Source of the DNA: Neodontobutis hainanensis
Lineage: Eukaryota; Chordata; Actinopteri; Gobiiformes; Odontobutidae
Length of the DNA: 64,000 bases
Assembly (NCBI GenBank): GCA_024349245.1
Contig: JALDNG010000020.1
Coordinates: 7,729,501 to 7,793,500 of the forward strand
Direction: 5' to 3'
Shown here in pieces: positions 49,758 to 63,052 of this stretch. The position numbers and the translations under genes were made by a program. The notes beneath the pieces are model-generated. The model did no database searches. It was given only the letters and a program-made list of their open reading frames with translations, and was not told the origin of the DNA. Positions within the stretch are counted from its first letter, which is position 1. Each line of letters begins with the position of its first letter.

Positions 49758-50447
49758 CTCCACCTGCAACATTGCCTGCATCCATGTGTCTGACACCACT
49801 GACCTCCGCAGCAGTTTGAATTTGTACAGTCCCACAACACGTCACCCAGTGTTTCTATGTTAAAGCAGTAGTCTTCATACCTCCCCAATCAATGTTGACA
49901 AAATGTGTACAAATTATTATTTTTTTTTTACTGAAAGAAGTCTTACTCAAAGCAGCGGCGTTGAGGTAATAGATGGGTGTCAAAACATTTAATGATTGTT
50001 TATGCATTGAGTATGGGTGACTGGACTGCAAAATTTACATTTCTTACATTTAATACATTAATCATTTTTAGGGTGCATAGTGTGAAAAAATATGGCAGGA
50101 AATATCTGACTAAAATACTTTTGCTTGCTATGAGAAGATGACAGAAAATGCATGTTTTTATCTTCCCTTTCCCATCAAGATTTTGTTTTTTTGGAGGTGC
50201 AGAGTGAACACATTTTATTTAAAGTTGAATCCCAACGTGTACCATTTTATAGATGTTGATACTGTAGTATTTAAGCATTCATTTTTGATTAAGACTACTT
50301 TGTCACTCCTGATTAGTCAAGTGCATTTTTTCATTTTTGTTTAATTGTTGAGTCCTGTAGTGAACCTGGTGTGACAACCCATTTTTTTTCTACCTGAAAA
50401 TGAAAATCTGATTATGACCAGTTAATCAAGCTGTTTTGTCTTTATAC

Positions 50448-50453
50448 AATAAA
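50448..50453 (+). terminator. hnrnpul1 poly(A) signal
   Basis: AATAAA about 690 nt after the hnrnpul1 stop codon, in an AT-rich 3' UTR. Confidence 0.6.
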
Positions 50454-50860
50454 TGCAATAGAAACACCTGTTTGAGTTTTTCTCAGTAGTTTACACCAAA
50501 CACAAGATAACATTAACGGTTTGCATTTGACTTTGAGTAGTGTTGCAGTTCAATAAGGGCTTGAAATAGTTTCTGCAGTTTTTGTGGTATTTACCTGTCA
50601 CAAAATGTAAAATGTTAGTAAGCGGAAATGACAGAACAAGAACACCTTAAAATGAAACCAGATGGACTGACCAGAAATGGCCCCTTAAATGCTTGCTGTA
50701 TTTATTTGATTAAAATCTTTTTAAGAAAAATTATTTTCACTGCTTTATATTTTATATCTGACACATTTAGTTGGCATTCTGCAAATGGTTTCTAACCTGA
50801 ATATTTGATGTACTATATACTGTAGGGTTAGGTAACCTTGTCTGATGTGGACCAAATGCT

Positions 50861-50866
50861 TTTATT
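50861..50866 (-). terminator. Candidate rasgrp4 poly(A) signal
   Basis: TTTATT on the plus strand (AATAAA on the minus) about 240 nt beyond the rasgrp4 stop codon. Another lies at 50701-50706. Confidence 0.4.
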
Positions 50867-51105
50867 GTATGTTGTGTTTAGCACCAATGTACCCCAATTT
50901 ATGAACTCAAATTCATAAATTATGATAAAAAATGGGTTTAAAGCCTAGACAATAAGCCACAACTAAGACATACACACATTAATTGAAAAACATGTCGCAA
51001 CCAAAACAAAGAGTCCAATCATATTTGCTGGTATTGCAAAGTAAATCAACACCAGTCTAGTGTCCAAATTTTAAGTTGTTGTAGCAAGTTTAGGAAAATG
51101 TAAGT

Positions 51106-54100
51106 TCAGTCTGGCTCTCTGCTCTTGTCTTTGTAGAGATGCAACTCCTCCATCTTTTCTTGCAAAAAGGAGACCGGTACAGACCCGCCACAGGTTCTTT
51201 GTGGCAATGTGTGGATCTGGGAAACAAGTATGCAATGTTACTTGGGAATAATTAAAACACAGTGACCTGCTGCTTTTCACAACTGTGTAAGTCCACATGG
51301 TCTCACCTTTCTGTCCGTAGAACCCCGCACAAGAGAGTTTGGATGATTCCCCATCTTCTCCTTTTTCTCGGGTGTCCAAACGCCAGGGTCTGTTTGAGTG
51401 GAGCGGTCGGACATCGTGAACTCACTGCTGTTATCTTTGCAAGTCCCTTTGTTGGGTTCAATCTCATTGCTTTGGGGAAAAATAAATGACTCCTCTTCTG
51501 AATCTGCAGAATAAACAACACCGTTTTAAACACTTAAAATGATAGATTATGCATAATGACCATCTTATAGAGGGAAGACATACTCCAGTTGTTGCCCTTG
51601 ATTTTTGAGTCAGGGCCAGGGGTGCAAGGACAGGACCCAGTTGTGTTTTTATGTTTCTTTAGGCACTCACTTCCTACAATCTCTCTACAGTGTTTGTGAC
51701 AATTTATTCCACAGTCTGAAGATAGACAGGTAAATAAGACACATTAAAATGAATTAGGGATTAGATGTACTATAGCCTGTTTTTTTATGATACAGAATAG
51801 ATCAGAAGTGGAGCCTTACCTTTACAGTGAAAACCCTGTTTGATGACACCCCAAAGCTACAAGAGGACACACATACAGTACATTATACAACAGATGAAAA
51901 AGCCATTCATGGCAAATGCGTTACCAGACTAATCTAGACTCACAAATCCTCCACAATGGTCACAAAAAGTCGGGCGCTTGTATGTTGTTTCGTGGAAGTT
52001 GTGTGCATCATTAAAGTTGTATCCAAGTTTAGCACATACTGACATTCCCCTCATGAAGTAAGAGGTTATTTCGTCACGACTGATTTGCCCCAATCTGTTC
52101 ATAGAAAATAAAAATAAAAATGCCTTTCAAAACCTTGTGAGTGATTGGCGGACACATCATTGTAGGAGGTCTTTGTGTGAGTTGTGGTTTCCTAACCTGT
52201 CAGTTTCATGCGTCCGGAAGGAGAAGGGGAAGTTGGCAGCTATTTTCTCAAAGTCTTCTAGTGATATGTAGCCATCCTGGTTCTGGTCATAGTTCTTCAT
52301 TATGGACTGTAGGGGGCAACAAAGTGATATTCAGATCACTTGCAGTTCACTAGAAGCTTGGTAGTTCTGCTTTGGCCTGCCAATAAGGAAGTGAAAGAGC
52401 AGTCTCATACTCACATCCACCATTTGTTTGACGTGTTTGGATATGGTGTCAGGGTCAAGTCTAGGGGTTACTCCTGAACCCCACTCTGCCACTACTGGTG
52501 GTTTAACTGGAGTTACAGGCTGTGGACAAACACATATACAGACAGGACATTTAGGGCTGTACAAGGGTGATGCATGTAGAGCACACCCACCACAAAACAT
52601 GCTTCTCTAACGTCTTGAGCTTTGATGTGGTTAACACTGAGGTAATTCAGTACTAGGCCCTGGCCTTTGTTTTGCAGTTACACCCACAGAGAAAACAAAA
52701 GTCCCTCCTTTTGTAAAAGTAAAAATGAGTAAATCATTGTATCATTGTATTAGACATTTCTTTACTGACCTGGATCTTGGGGTTCTTGGGCTCCTTGGTG
52801 TAAGAAAGTTCATATATCTCATCTTCTGTGTAGTATAAATCTAGAGAAAGCTGAAGCATGAAACAAGCAAGATTACAAATTATGATTATGAAAGCACAAT
52901 TCATGAAGATTCTTGTTTTGACAATGCAGAAGAACGATTGAAGACAATTAGACTACCTCAATTCAGTAACTGAGAGAAAAGTCAAAACAGAAGTTATATC
53001 CAAGCTGATCTATAATTTCATGATACTATTGCTATTTGGGTTGTTTTCTCTGTTATACTACTGAAAACATTCTTTTATAGATAGAAGCCAATCTTCAACC
53101 TCAACATTAAGCTTTGCTGGACTGAAAACATCAAAAGGACTCCACAAACAAGCTTAGCCTCATATTTCTTTCCACTGTTATATTTTTGTTTTTACTTCTT
53201 ACCGTGAGCAGATGCAGGAGGTCTTTATTGGCCTCAAACGGCGGTGTGCAGCTGTGAATCGCCAGCAGGTCATTAATGTTGCTGTACAAGTGCTGGAGCT
53301 TGCTTAGGTTGATTTTGTCGTTTTCTAAGTAGTCTGGCAGCGCCTCATTCAGGGAGATCAGGTCCTTAAGATGAACACCTAAGATGGGCACTTTAAAACC
53401 ACTGCACTCATTATAAACCCGGCGGTAGTTGCTGTAGTTGCTGCGCGATGAAAGTAACTCAGTCATCTCACTCAAGGCCTGCGTGGAAACAGATATCATG
53501 CAAGTGTTAAACAATATAAACACACAGACTAGTAAAAAGTATTGTTTATAATCAACACGTGAATACTGGAAAAAAAAACTTAACAGCCACACACAGAGAG
53601 ATTGGACAAAATTATAAACTTTTCTGAAATGAATGTAATTGTTTAAAATTTGGTTCAAACACTCTTAACACTGTAACTCAATTGTTCAAAATACCTTAGT
53701 GACATCAGGAGGAAACAGGTTATAAGTGTCTTTCAAACGGGAGATTGAACTGTGACACAGGCCTCCGGTTACAGCCATTAGAGTGTTAAAGTTTTGCAGA
53801 GCACGTAGTTTCTGCAGAAGAAAGAAGTTTAAAACATTGTGGTTGGCCTGAGAAAAATCCCATCCTGGCCCCTTAAGCACTTTATGTGATGTGTTTTACC
53901 TGAGCCACATGAATGAACTTGGTGAAGACCTGTGCTCTCTGCTGGGCTGTGTGTCGGCTTAGGATCATGAGCTGAACCCACTGGGAAACGCCATTACACA
54001 TCATAACTGAGCGCTCCAGAGCAGGATTGTCCCGCACTGAGCCTCGCACCACGTAGCTGCGATAGTCGAGGAACTAAAAATCACAGGCAGGTAAAATCTT

Positions 54101-57100
54101 CAGCAGCTTGAGTATATTCACAAAGATGGCCAGCATTTAACTCAGAAAATGTCATGAAACACTAATAACTATCAGAAACAATGACTATAGCAAAGCTGTC
54201 ATTTTATTTTATTGATTTATTTATTAATAAAGAAGCGTTATTGTCACTTTTTGCTGCATATTGTAAGTGTGAAATTCAAAGATTTTAACCTACTGAAACA
54301 TTGCAAAAGTTCTTAAACTCCAAATAGCTCAGATGTTCAGCCATTTCATCCGGCTCCATGTGGTCAAAGATCAAAGACACTTTTCGCTTCTTTACAGACA
54401 GTGAGGGTGCTTGGGAAATGTTCACATGAGGGCTTCTAGAAATTAACGGCACACATCAAGACAAAAATAGTTTTCTATTTATAGATACATTTTCTATTAA
54501 TAGCTACAGCTAAACAAGCAACTGCAGTTCATTGAGAGTATGATTCAAGACCATTTCAAAACATTACTCACAAGCAGGAGGTGTCAATAAGCTGTGAGTG
54601 TGCCTCCTCCCCATCGGAGCACACCATCGCCCACAGGTCCCCCATGGTCTGCTCCAGGAGGGGGTCTGCCTCAAACACCGCCGGGAACTGGCTGATCCAC
54701 CGCCTTGCCATAAAGCATAACACTAAATATGTTTACTATTCGCAAAAAAAACAGCAAAACCAGTTTTGTCACACACTTGAGTGCATGTCCTTACTCACCT
54801 GACAAGGTGGCAGATCTGTGACCTCCTCAGTCCTCTCTTATCCATAGGACAGTCCTTATAAGTGAGAGAAAGAGTCAAGGGTCTAGCACAAAATACCAGT
54901 GGGAATATATATTCTTTCAACCTGCATTGCTAACAAGTTGTGCAGAACAAAGACCTAGCGGTTTCCAGAGCTGATTAATGAATGTGGACATGTGATCAAT
55001 CAGAGCAGTGCGCTGAGATTCAAACACAGCATCATGCTGCAGTGAAGGATATAGAGTGAGAAGTTTCTGGGCAAATGTTTGAGATGGCACAACCCAGATG
55101 TGCATCATTAGGGTCATGTGGACAAGCTGAGACCCTCTGGGGCTTGATAGCCTCCCTTCCAAATCTGCAAAGAATAGAAAGAAAAATAGAAATAGAATAG
55201 AAAAGAAGAATGAAAAACTGTGTACATAAACACAGTGACCAAAAGTAAACAGAACAAAAACTGAAACGTTAAAACTTTCATGAGCACACCTCAGTGAAAG
55301 CGCTTGTAGAGAATAGCTCATGAAACGTCTCTCATCCTTGATTTACGTTTAATTCTGTAAAATGCCAAATGCAAAATCTTAAAATCGAAATACATATTTA
55401 TTCCTAAGGTTTGTGCTGCATCTTGCAGGTTTGTTTTAATAATTTTTTTTGGCCTTCTTGCTTTTATTTGATAGGACAGTTGACAGACAGGAAATAGGTG
55501 ATAGACAGGAGAATGACATTGGGCAAATGAACTGAGAAAAGAAATTCACCTTCTTCCTATAAACTGTAAATAAAAAGTCTTAATGAACAATGTGTAGGGT
55601 AGTGTGTTTTAGAAACCTAAACTGGGCCAAAGGCCAGAAAAGGAGAAAACTAGCATGTGGACCATATTCTAATCTGTCATAAGTCTAAGTCTAGAACATT
55701 TATTACTAGTGATATCTGCTTTCACTGTCACTACCCTTCTCTTTGCATATAACATGCAAAGCAATCCCAGTAGCACAACTACTGTATGAACTTACACATA
55801 GTTTAACTTTATTATAAATAATAATAATAATAATAATAATACTTTTTTGCACATGGTTGTTAATAGTCACTGTAACATCTTGTTTTATTGTGTAAACAAG
55901 GTTGGATAAAGAAGAGAGAGATGAATATAGTAAGAGTGTGTGATAATAGTCAAGCCCACTGCTAACCCACAGAACAAAGCTTGATTGTATGATCTTGCTC
56001 TTTCTTTTTCTGCCTCCCTCCTCCTCTCTCTGCCTCTAGATTCTCCTCATCCCTCCATTACCCTATCTGGTTGTAATAGAGGCACAAACTTTGGGACTTT
56101 TGGCTCATAGAGACTGACCAAAGCAGTTCAGACAGCGCTGTATGAGCTCATCCAGGCTGGCTGCACTGGTGCTTGGAGCAGAGCTAGGGCTCTGCAGGGC
56201 TCGGCTGATGTCCTGAGGACTGGGACATGTGTTTCTTCTTCGCTGGACCAGCTTTCTGCTCTTGAGCACAGTAGCGCTCTCCACATTAGTCTTCCTGAAA
56301 GAAAGGCATAGATATGCAGACAGCAGTGTTAGCCTAAAAAAGTAGAACATCATGTGGTATTGTACTGCAGGTCAGCAACTGAGAAAACCCAGCTAACCAC
56401 ATTTGACAGACTTTACAAAACTGCACTGCAGCTGTATGAAGCAGCACACACAAAGGCAACAAGTATTAACAATACACAGTTTCTCTCATGTTTCAGCTTA
56501 AACTATAGAGGAGCCAAGAGGACTGTAAAAGAGGACTGTAAATTGTAGCATTACATTTGAATTATCACTGAGCCTCAGCGCTGCTTATTTTGTCTTTAAG
56601 CAATGTTTTGCAAACAAGGCAATCAAAAATAAATATGTTTGTTTAGACACAACAGAGTGGTTACAAAACAGTAAAGCTGGAGTGGTAAGATAAAGCTAAA
56701 TACATAACTTAGCGTTATAGTGTATTCTCTAAAATGTCCTAAAAAATTAACAAAAAATATTTATTTTTTACATGATGTGATTAATAGTTCCTCTTATTAT
56801 CTATGCCCGGTTTAGCAATGCCTTATTTCACAATGAGTAACGGACATTTTAAAACCTTGCATTAAGTGTAGCACCAGTTACAACAGCAATGTTAAAGTTT
56901 ATATTAGACTTTAACAAGAAATTTTGAGGTGGTAAAAGGTCTTATAAGAAACCTCCATATCATGGAGCAAAACTGTGTTGTCTACACAGCAGCTAATGTG
57001 ATGACATTACCAGGAAACACTGTGTGAGTTCAGAGAACTGGTGACAAGTTCCCTGAATGGCCAGACCTACATCCACTTCTCTTAACCTGAGTTTGTGTGT

Positions 57101-58887
57101 GTGGATCATTTCCCCAGCAGGCTCTCATTTTCAGAACACAAAATTAACATTATACAAACAAAACTTTGTATAATTTATATCATACTTACAGTCACAGTCC
57201 AACTTACAGATTTACAACAGCTAAGTTTGCATTATCAACAACACACACACTTCATAGTGGCATGCAGGAGTGACATTCACTGATCTACTACCATTACAGC
57301 TAGCACACACTGTTCCTTTCAGCATTTACAATTTGCACAATTCCCATACAGTCATGCCTGGATTCACAAACTACAGGGAACAGGGGGCAGTGTACAGTGA
57401 CTGGTACCTGGTGGACAACCAAACTACTACTCTGCCTCAGCTCTTTGCTTCATTAACCCAGGTAGATAGCCACATCAAAACACTAAAATTCAACAGCACA
57501 GAATGTACAATCACAAGCTTTTCCTGGGTTAAGATAGCTGCTGTATACTTCACAACATAACAGACTTGTGTGGGAGGGCCAGGACACACCCAGGCTGCTC
57601 TGGCTCTTTTGTTCTTTCCATTTGAATATCATTGAAGTGTACACCCCCTGTGGAAGAGAGACTATTAAAAGACCACTACTTTGAAAGGTGTGCCTTAACT
57701 GCATATTTGAAATAATGTATTATGTTTAGTAATGTTTTTGCTGCATGTCCTCTCCCCTTGCACACATATTTCCTGTCTACCTACTTTCACCATCATTACT
57801 TGCAATCTGCATATTTTTCATCACCACAAAATACTCAGTAACTCTGCTATGTACATACAGAGGACTCGAGTGAAAGGTCACCAGGTGTTAATAAAAAAAA
57901 CTCCCTTGATTTTGAACATTACGTGTAGTCCACAGAATACAGATTAATGACTGCTTTTGGTCTTATCTCTGGGGAGAAACTCTGACACATGTAGCACAGC
58001 ATGTAGATATGTCATTGATGTCATAAAGTTTGTGGGGATTTTCCCTGTCAGCGTTTAGCAGGTAAGACACACTTCAGTTTTGCATTATCACATTATCTCT
58101 TTCCTGGGCAAAAAGGGGAGGCTGATAAATAAAGCCTGCTATTGATAGTCTCTAATGCAAATATCAACACAATCATTTAAATAAACAGCTACACTCTATA
58201 TTTAACATGGGCTAGCGTGATTAAAAAAGTGATAGCCTTAAAAAAGAGAAAGTGAAAAAAAGTGAGAGGGAGCAAGGGAGAGAGAAAAGTTCTAATAACC
58301 ATTTAATAAATTCTTTGATTTGTTTTTTACTTGTAGGAACCCTCTTTCCTCTTCCATTTAACGATTCAGAAAACAGTTTCTCTTGTTCCTTGGAACCCCC
58401 CATTCCCATCCATGTCAGGACTTCTGGCTGCTGCTCTAGTGCCCCCTCCTACTCTTCCCACTCCCGCTCTCACACTGGTTGGGGGGAATATGCAAATTCC
58501 TCTCTTTCTTTGCCTAATTGATTAATTGAAGCTATTGAAGGCCTTGTTTGTGTGATGCTCTTTTTCTTCTGCCCCCCCCCCCTCCTTTCCCTCACAACCT
58601 GTGTCCTTTTCCCCACATATCAAGGGGATGCATCTACTTCAGTGAGCACTCAATTTATTTGGTAAACATAAAGTTTTAGTCTGAAACGCTGTAGAATCTG
58701 AAGTGCTACAACCACAGCTACTAATGCAAATAGCTCATGAGACTAGAAGTGTAAAGGTAGCCAACAATTTAGCTACTCTGTGTTGAGATGTGTGTTATAA
58801 TCAAACCAATTTGAGAAAGAAATTAGGTTTTTAACTTAAAGCACTTTCATACTACACTTATAAAAACATTAGCTCTGACATAATATC

Positions 58888-58970
<83 letters not shown>

Positions 58971-59552
58971 AACAGTAAAGCTCAGCGAAATATTTGAAAA
59001 CCTATCTTTGTGTTTAAACATAATGTCTACGTGTTCTATGCTATTGGACTACCTTAAACTCTGGCAGGTGGATCTAACACAGATGCCTTAGGACTAACAC
59101 AAACCCTCAATTTCAGGTAATCCAAGTAAAGAGCTGTGGTCTCAACTGAACCAGCAGTGAATATCACAATAAACATGTCCAGTTGTCTATTAACTGATAC
59201 TTTCATTTTTGAGTTCAAGTAAAAAGCAAACTGTAATAGGGCTAAAATGTTAACATGACTGTTGAATGTCAGTTGTTTTATAATAGTAAATATATTCAGT
59301 AATATGCAGTAACGATATTTAGACAGACACAATAAAACACACACGTAGCAAGTGCAAATATCTGTGAATGTCCTCTTTTAACTTGAACTAGAAATTGCTC
59401 TCGTATAAGCTACTCTGCCTGACCTCAAGAGTCACACAGTTATGCTGCACGCAAAGCACTCCCTATTGACACATACTTAGACACATACGCTTGCTACAAA
59501 ACTATAAGCCTCAACTCTTTCATGTTTTATATTACCTCTTGGTCTTGTTCAT
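51106..59552 (-). CDS. rasgrp4: RAS guanyl-releasing protein 4-like, 17 coding exons
   Basis: Diacylglycerol- and calcium-responsive exchange factor that loads Ras with GTP at membranes. Exons in gene order: 59536-59552, 56119-56294, 54935-55164, 54799-54854, 54572-54703, 54294-54435, 53900-54073, 53695-53811, 53203-53478, 52770-52850, 52415-52519, 52197-52306, 51944-52094, 51820-51856, 51584-51715, 51307-51503, 51106-51216. The joined frame is 747 aa (human RASGRP4 673). The N-terminus has RRRNTCPSPQDISRAL, matching RASGRP4. Then come the REM region (HIWVVPSQTFAQKLL, RSQICHLVRRW), the CDC25 catalytic domain (KFIHVAQKLRALQNFNTLMA, VHLKDLISLNEALPDYLE), an EF-hand loop DQNQDGYISLED, and a C1 domain with the expected His/Cys pattern (HNFHETTYKRPTFCDHCGGF). 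An STQTDP tail and a short C-terminal helix follow. The donor of exon 54935-55164 is non-ideal (GTTAGC), so that boundary is uncertain. Adjacency to ryr1 supports rasgrp4. Confidence 0.92.
55818..55841 (+). repeat. Short (AAT)n microsatellite
   Basis: Eight AAT units in a rasgrp4 intron. Confidence 0.9.
56295..59535 (-). other. rasgrp4 intron 1
   Basis: About 3.2 kb between the first 17 coding bases and the second coding exon. It holds the long AAT microsatellite (separate entry) and a C-run at about 58574-58582. I found no exon in it. Reading frames of up to 96 codons at 57270-57560 and 58252-58521 show no protein-like motif. Confidence 0.5.
58889..58968 (+). repeat. Long (AAT)n microsatellite, about 27 units
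   Basis: An uninterrupted 80 bp AAT run in rasgrp4 intron 1. Likely highly length-variable. Confidence 0.97.
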
Positions 59553-62500
59553 TGCAGTGCTCTTCTCCTGGGTAGCACTCCACTTGCTCTGATGACCCAC
59601 ACAGGCATTTGAGCGTGTCCCTACAGCTCCATGGTTGACCCTGTTTCTCCCCCTCCTGTATGTTTATGTGCCCAGGACAGAGTGAGCAGGCACAGGACAA
59701 AATGCTGCTGGGGGCGAGGGCAGGCCAGTCATGCAACGGACTGTAGCACCACTTCTAAAGGCTGCTTATTCTTGTCACTCGTGCTCGGCTGTCTAAAGAG
59801 TTGAATCAGCAACAAATCAACAACAAAACTTTAAGCTCCCAGGGCCTGCGATAAAGCCGACATGTTGAAAAAAAGAAAATATAACAGGTGTTAAAATAGA
59901 GTACAAGCACAAAGCCGTTCACTTGTCCCTTAACATAAACAAGTCAGCATCTTACTAAATGGAGGAACTGGCTCTGACAGATAGGGGAACTCACATTAGT
60001 TTCTGTGAGTGTGTTTGTGCGAGCACAAGGGGGAGGGGAGAGTGCTGACAGAAAGAGAGAAACTATGCATATTAGTGAACATATGCAGTGCCAACAGAGG
60101 AAGCAGTTGAGTACGAGAGGGAGATAATGATGAGCAATCATCTGAGCACCATCAGCGCACTCCAGGAAGTGATAACTATGTGTTTTTAGAGTGTCACGCC
60201 TAAAATGTTACTGCGGCAACATTGCCTGAATTTAGTCACACTCCACTGAGTTTTGATAGTGATGTTAAAACTGTGAGGTTGATCTATTTATATTTGTTAA
60301 TTGAGGGATTTGAGGTCTTAATATGTCTTGTGTTACCTAAATGTTGGTGTCATTTCTTAAAAAGCAAGTGATTACACAAGGAGGCAGTGTTTGTGGTTGT
60401 GAATGCAGCGGTGCAGCTGGACAGGGGTCTCAAAGGCATCCTTGTTGTAAGACACCAAGAGGAAGAGGCAACCAAACAGGGGACATTAATGTCCCAAGGA
60501 CTGCAGAGGTGCCCTCCTTTCTGCAGGAAGCTGACTGTCTGGCAGGGAGAGTGTGATATGGCATTCAGTAGGACATAGACAAATGCACAGACGTGTTTCT
60601 GCAGCCCTTGCATGCCAAGATAAAAAAAAAAAAAAAAATTATATAAAAAAACATTGAACTTTGCTCAAGATTAGCATTAGAAAAGACCTTACATAGAAAA
60701 TACCTTAAATGTTTAGCTGACACAAAATTAGACAGGAAAATATTCTTTCCTGGTAGCGTGGCAGCCATATAGGCCAACTGTAATCTTCTGTAATAGTTCC
60801 CCTAAATATAAAAGAGCATTTGCAATCATTTAGGCTTGTAAGTGAGCAGCTCCCACTGTTAAACTCCTAACCCTGCAAACCAGCAGGGTAGTGTAGTTTA
60901 GGTTAATTTGTCTAAATTTGTTATGAACACAAAAGTGCAAAAGAGATTCAAACTTACCTCACAGCACAAATATCTTCTTTTAAACTAATGATAAAGATAG
61001 TGCTCACCTTATGATTAATCTTTATAATAATATTAAGCAGCCTGTCTTACAATCTGAATGTAGACTTGTAAGCACAGTTATGTAGTTTAGTGTAAGCAGT
61101 TGGACAGTGGAGATAAATTTTCCATTTTTCCTCAAGATGTAAAACTAATTAATAGAGAAACCATTAACATCTCCTTTGACCAACCCTTGCTCAAAAGCTC
61201 CGGATCTTCTCTTGTTTACCTAGGAGGTAAACTCTGATCCTCTTGTCGGCGGTGCGGTCTGCCCACTATAGTGACAGCTCGGTGCAATGTCGCCCTCTTG
61301 CGTCTCTGTAGCATAACTGCAGCGGTGCTGTCAAAGCGGTTTCGTGAGTCGGCAAAACAGGTAACGGCTAACATCAGGTCCCCTAAAAAATCTGAAGCAC
61401 AGGCTGAACGGTAAATGAGTGTGTTTCGCTTTTGCTGCGCATCAGGTTTCTCTTTTTTCATTCGTCCATGTTGTACTGTCTGGGGACGAGAGGAGCTGTG
61501 CCCCGAGGCTGGTGCAGAGCAGGATAGCATGCTGAAGGATGCCAGATGGGGAGTAAGCAGGTGAGTGATGCGCCCATCCTCGGAGCCGGTTTTATGTGCA
61601 GTATATGTCCAGGTATCAATATAATCCGCATGCTCATTTTACTTACTGCCAGCGTTTGTTTCATGTTCTATCTGACGGGGTGTGACAGTGGCATTTCATT
61701 AGAACAAATATGTTGTTTTTAAGATTAGACAGCCCAGGCCAATGTGACATAGCCTTACAGTATAAAAAAGTACTGGGCAACACCCGTCTTTGTCTTTAAT
61801 CTTACATTATGTGCAAAAGTGCAAAGATGTGTATTGTTTGAAAATGTAGCTCACAGTGATCAAAAGCCATAATATTTTGGGGTTTTGCATTAAAGCAGCA
61901 AGAGTAGCATACAGAAAAAAATGGATTCTTTATAGGAACATAATTTATGTAAATTAGGGAACAATTTTAATTGTGTTTTAAAATAAAGGCTATCTTATGC
62001 AAATGACACAAAACATAGACTATTTCTTGTGATTGTAATGCTTTCCCATGGCATGGCATAGAGTGATGTTTTTTGTGTGGGGTTTATTTAACTGCACACA
62101 TTTACGTAACCAAGACCATTAAATTAAAAGCATAGAAAATGTTTTACTATAAGTGTAAAGACTGACATTATGTCTGTAAACTGTTTAGTCTTTTATTGAC
62201 TGGACCATAACAAAAGTACACATTATGCCAAACTGTAGGCTGGTATATAATGTACATGTAGCTAACATTTCAGTTATTTTAAGTTAATCAGATACTAGAC
62301 CATTGCCATTAACAGTTAAAACAGCAGTGAGCAGCATAATCTCATGTGATTTGTGCGATTATTTGCCTGTGAACATGACTTTTATATGTTCATAATGCAT
62401 CAATAAAGCTTAAACAGTATATAGCAGAAATGTATAGACCTTTCATGAAATGATGTTGACATCACAAGACTCAAAGGCAGTTTACATGTAAGCTGCTGCA

Positions 62501-63004
62501 GAAGAATATTTCACTTGGATTACAAGAGTGTGCTGTTCTTGCACTCTCCCCATAACCTATACTGAGTCTTTAGCCCCTTTCCTTTTATAGCTTCAGACAT
62601 GAGGAAAGAGGAGAGGCGTGTGTTGGTGGGGTGAAGACTTGTATGGATGATTGGCCTATTTCTAAAACATGGCGGCAGAGTGGGATGGGAGCGGTGTATA
62701 TGTCTAACAAGGTGGTGGCCCCTCCCTAAGGCGTCCCTCCCTCGTCTGCGGGGGGATGCAAGCAGTGGGGAGTTACTCTCTCGCTCAACATGGTGAGAGC
62801 CCGGACTGTCCTCCAGCACACCCACACACACAAGGACTGAGCGCGAGAGTGACACGGGTACAGCAACAAGGAACCAAGAGGTGCAACGTGGGGGCAGACC
62901 AGAAAGGAAATAGCAAAAAGGAGATAAAACAGCCTAAATACTGACGAGAATAAAGAAGGATTTTTCTTTTCTCCCGAGGAGCTGCAAGTAACCCTCGGTG
63001 AAGG
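59553..63004. promoter_or_regulatory. rasgrp4-ryr1 divergent intergenic region
   Basis: The two start codons diverge across about 3.45 kb. Two CpG-richer blocks stand out. The first, near 61210-61560, could be a non-coding first exon of rasgrp4: its minus strand has the donor CCTAG followed by GTAAAC at about 61218. The second, near 62700-63004, is probably the ryr1 5' UTR. Small open frames in both blocks have no recognisable product. Confidence 0.45.
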
Positions 63005-63052
63005 ATGGCAGAAGGGGGAGAGGGAGAAGAGGAGATACAATTCCTTCGAACG
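63005..63052 (+). CDS. ryr1: Ryanodine receptor 1, first coding exon (gene continues beyond window)
   Basis: Start of the sarcoplasmic-reticulum calcium release channel of skeletal muscle. Only 16 codons are present: MAEGGEGEEEIQFLRT, followed by the consensus donor GTAAGT. This matches the first exon of RYR1, where a short acidic leader is followed by a conserved QFLRT and the intron falls at the same place. The remaining roughly one hundred exons lie to the right. The identity rests on this short peptide plus the adjacency of rasgrp4, which is RYR1's neighbour in human. RYR2 and RYR3 begin similarly, so paralogue choice depends on synteny. Confidence 0.85.

Noticed and set aside
61216..61664. 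Minus-strand frames of 68-104 codons in a CpG-rich block
   Set aside because: No homology recognised. The block is better explained as promoter or non-coding exon.
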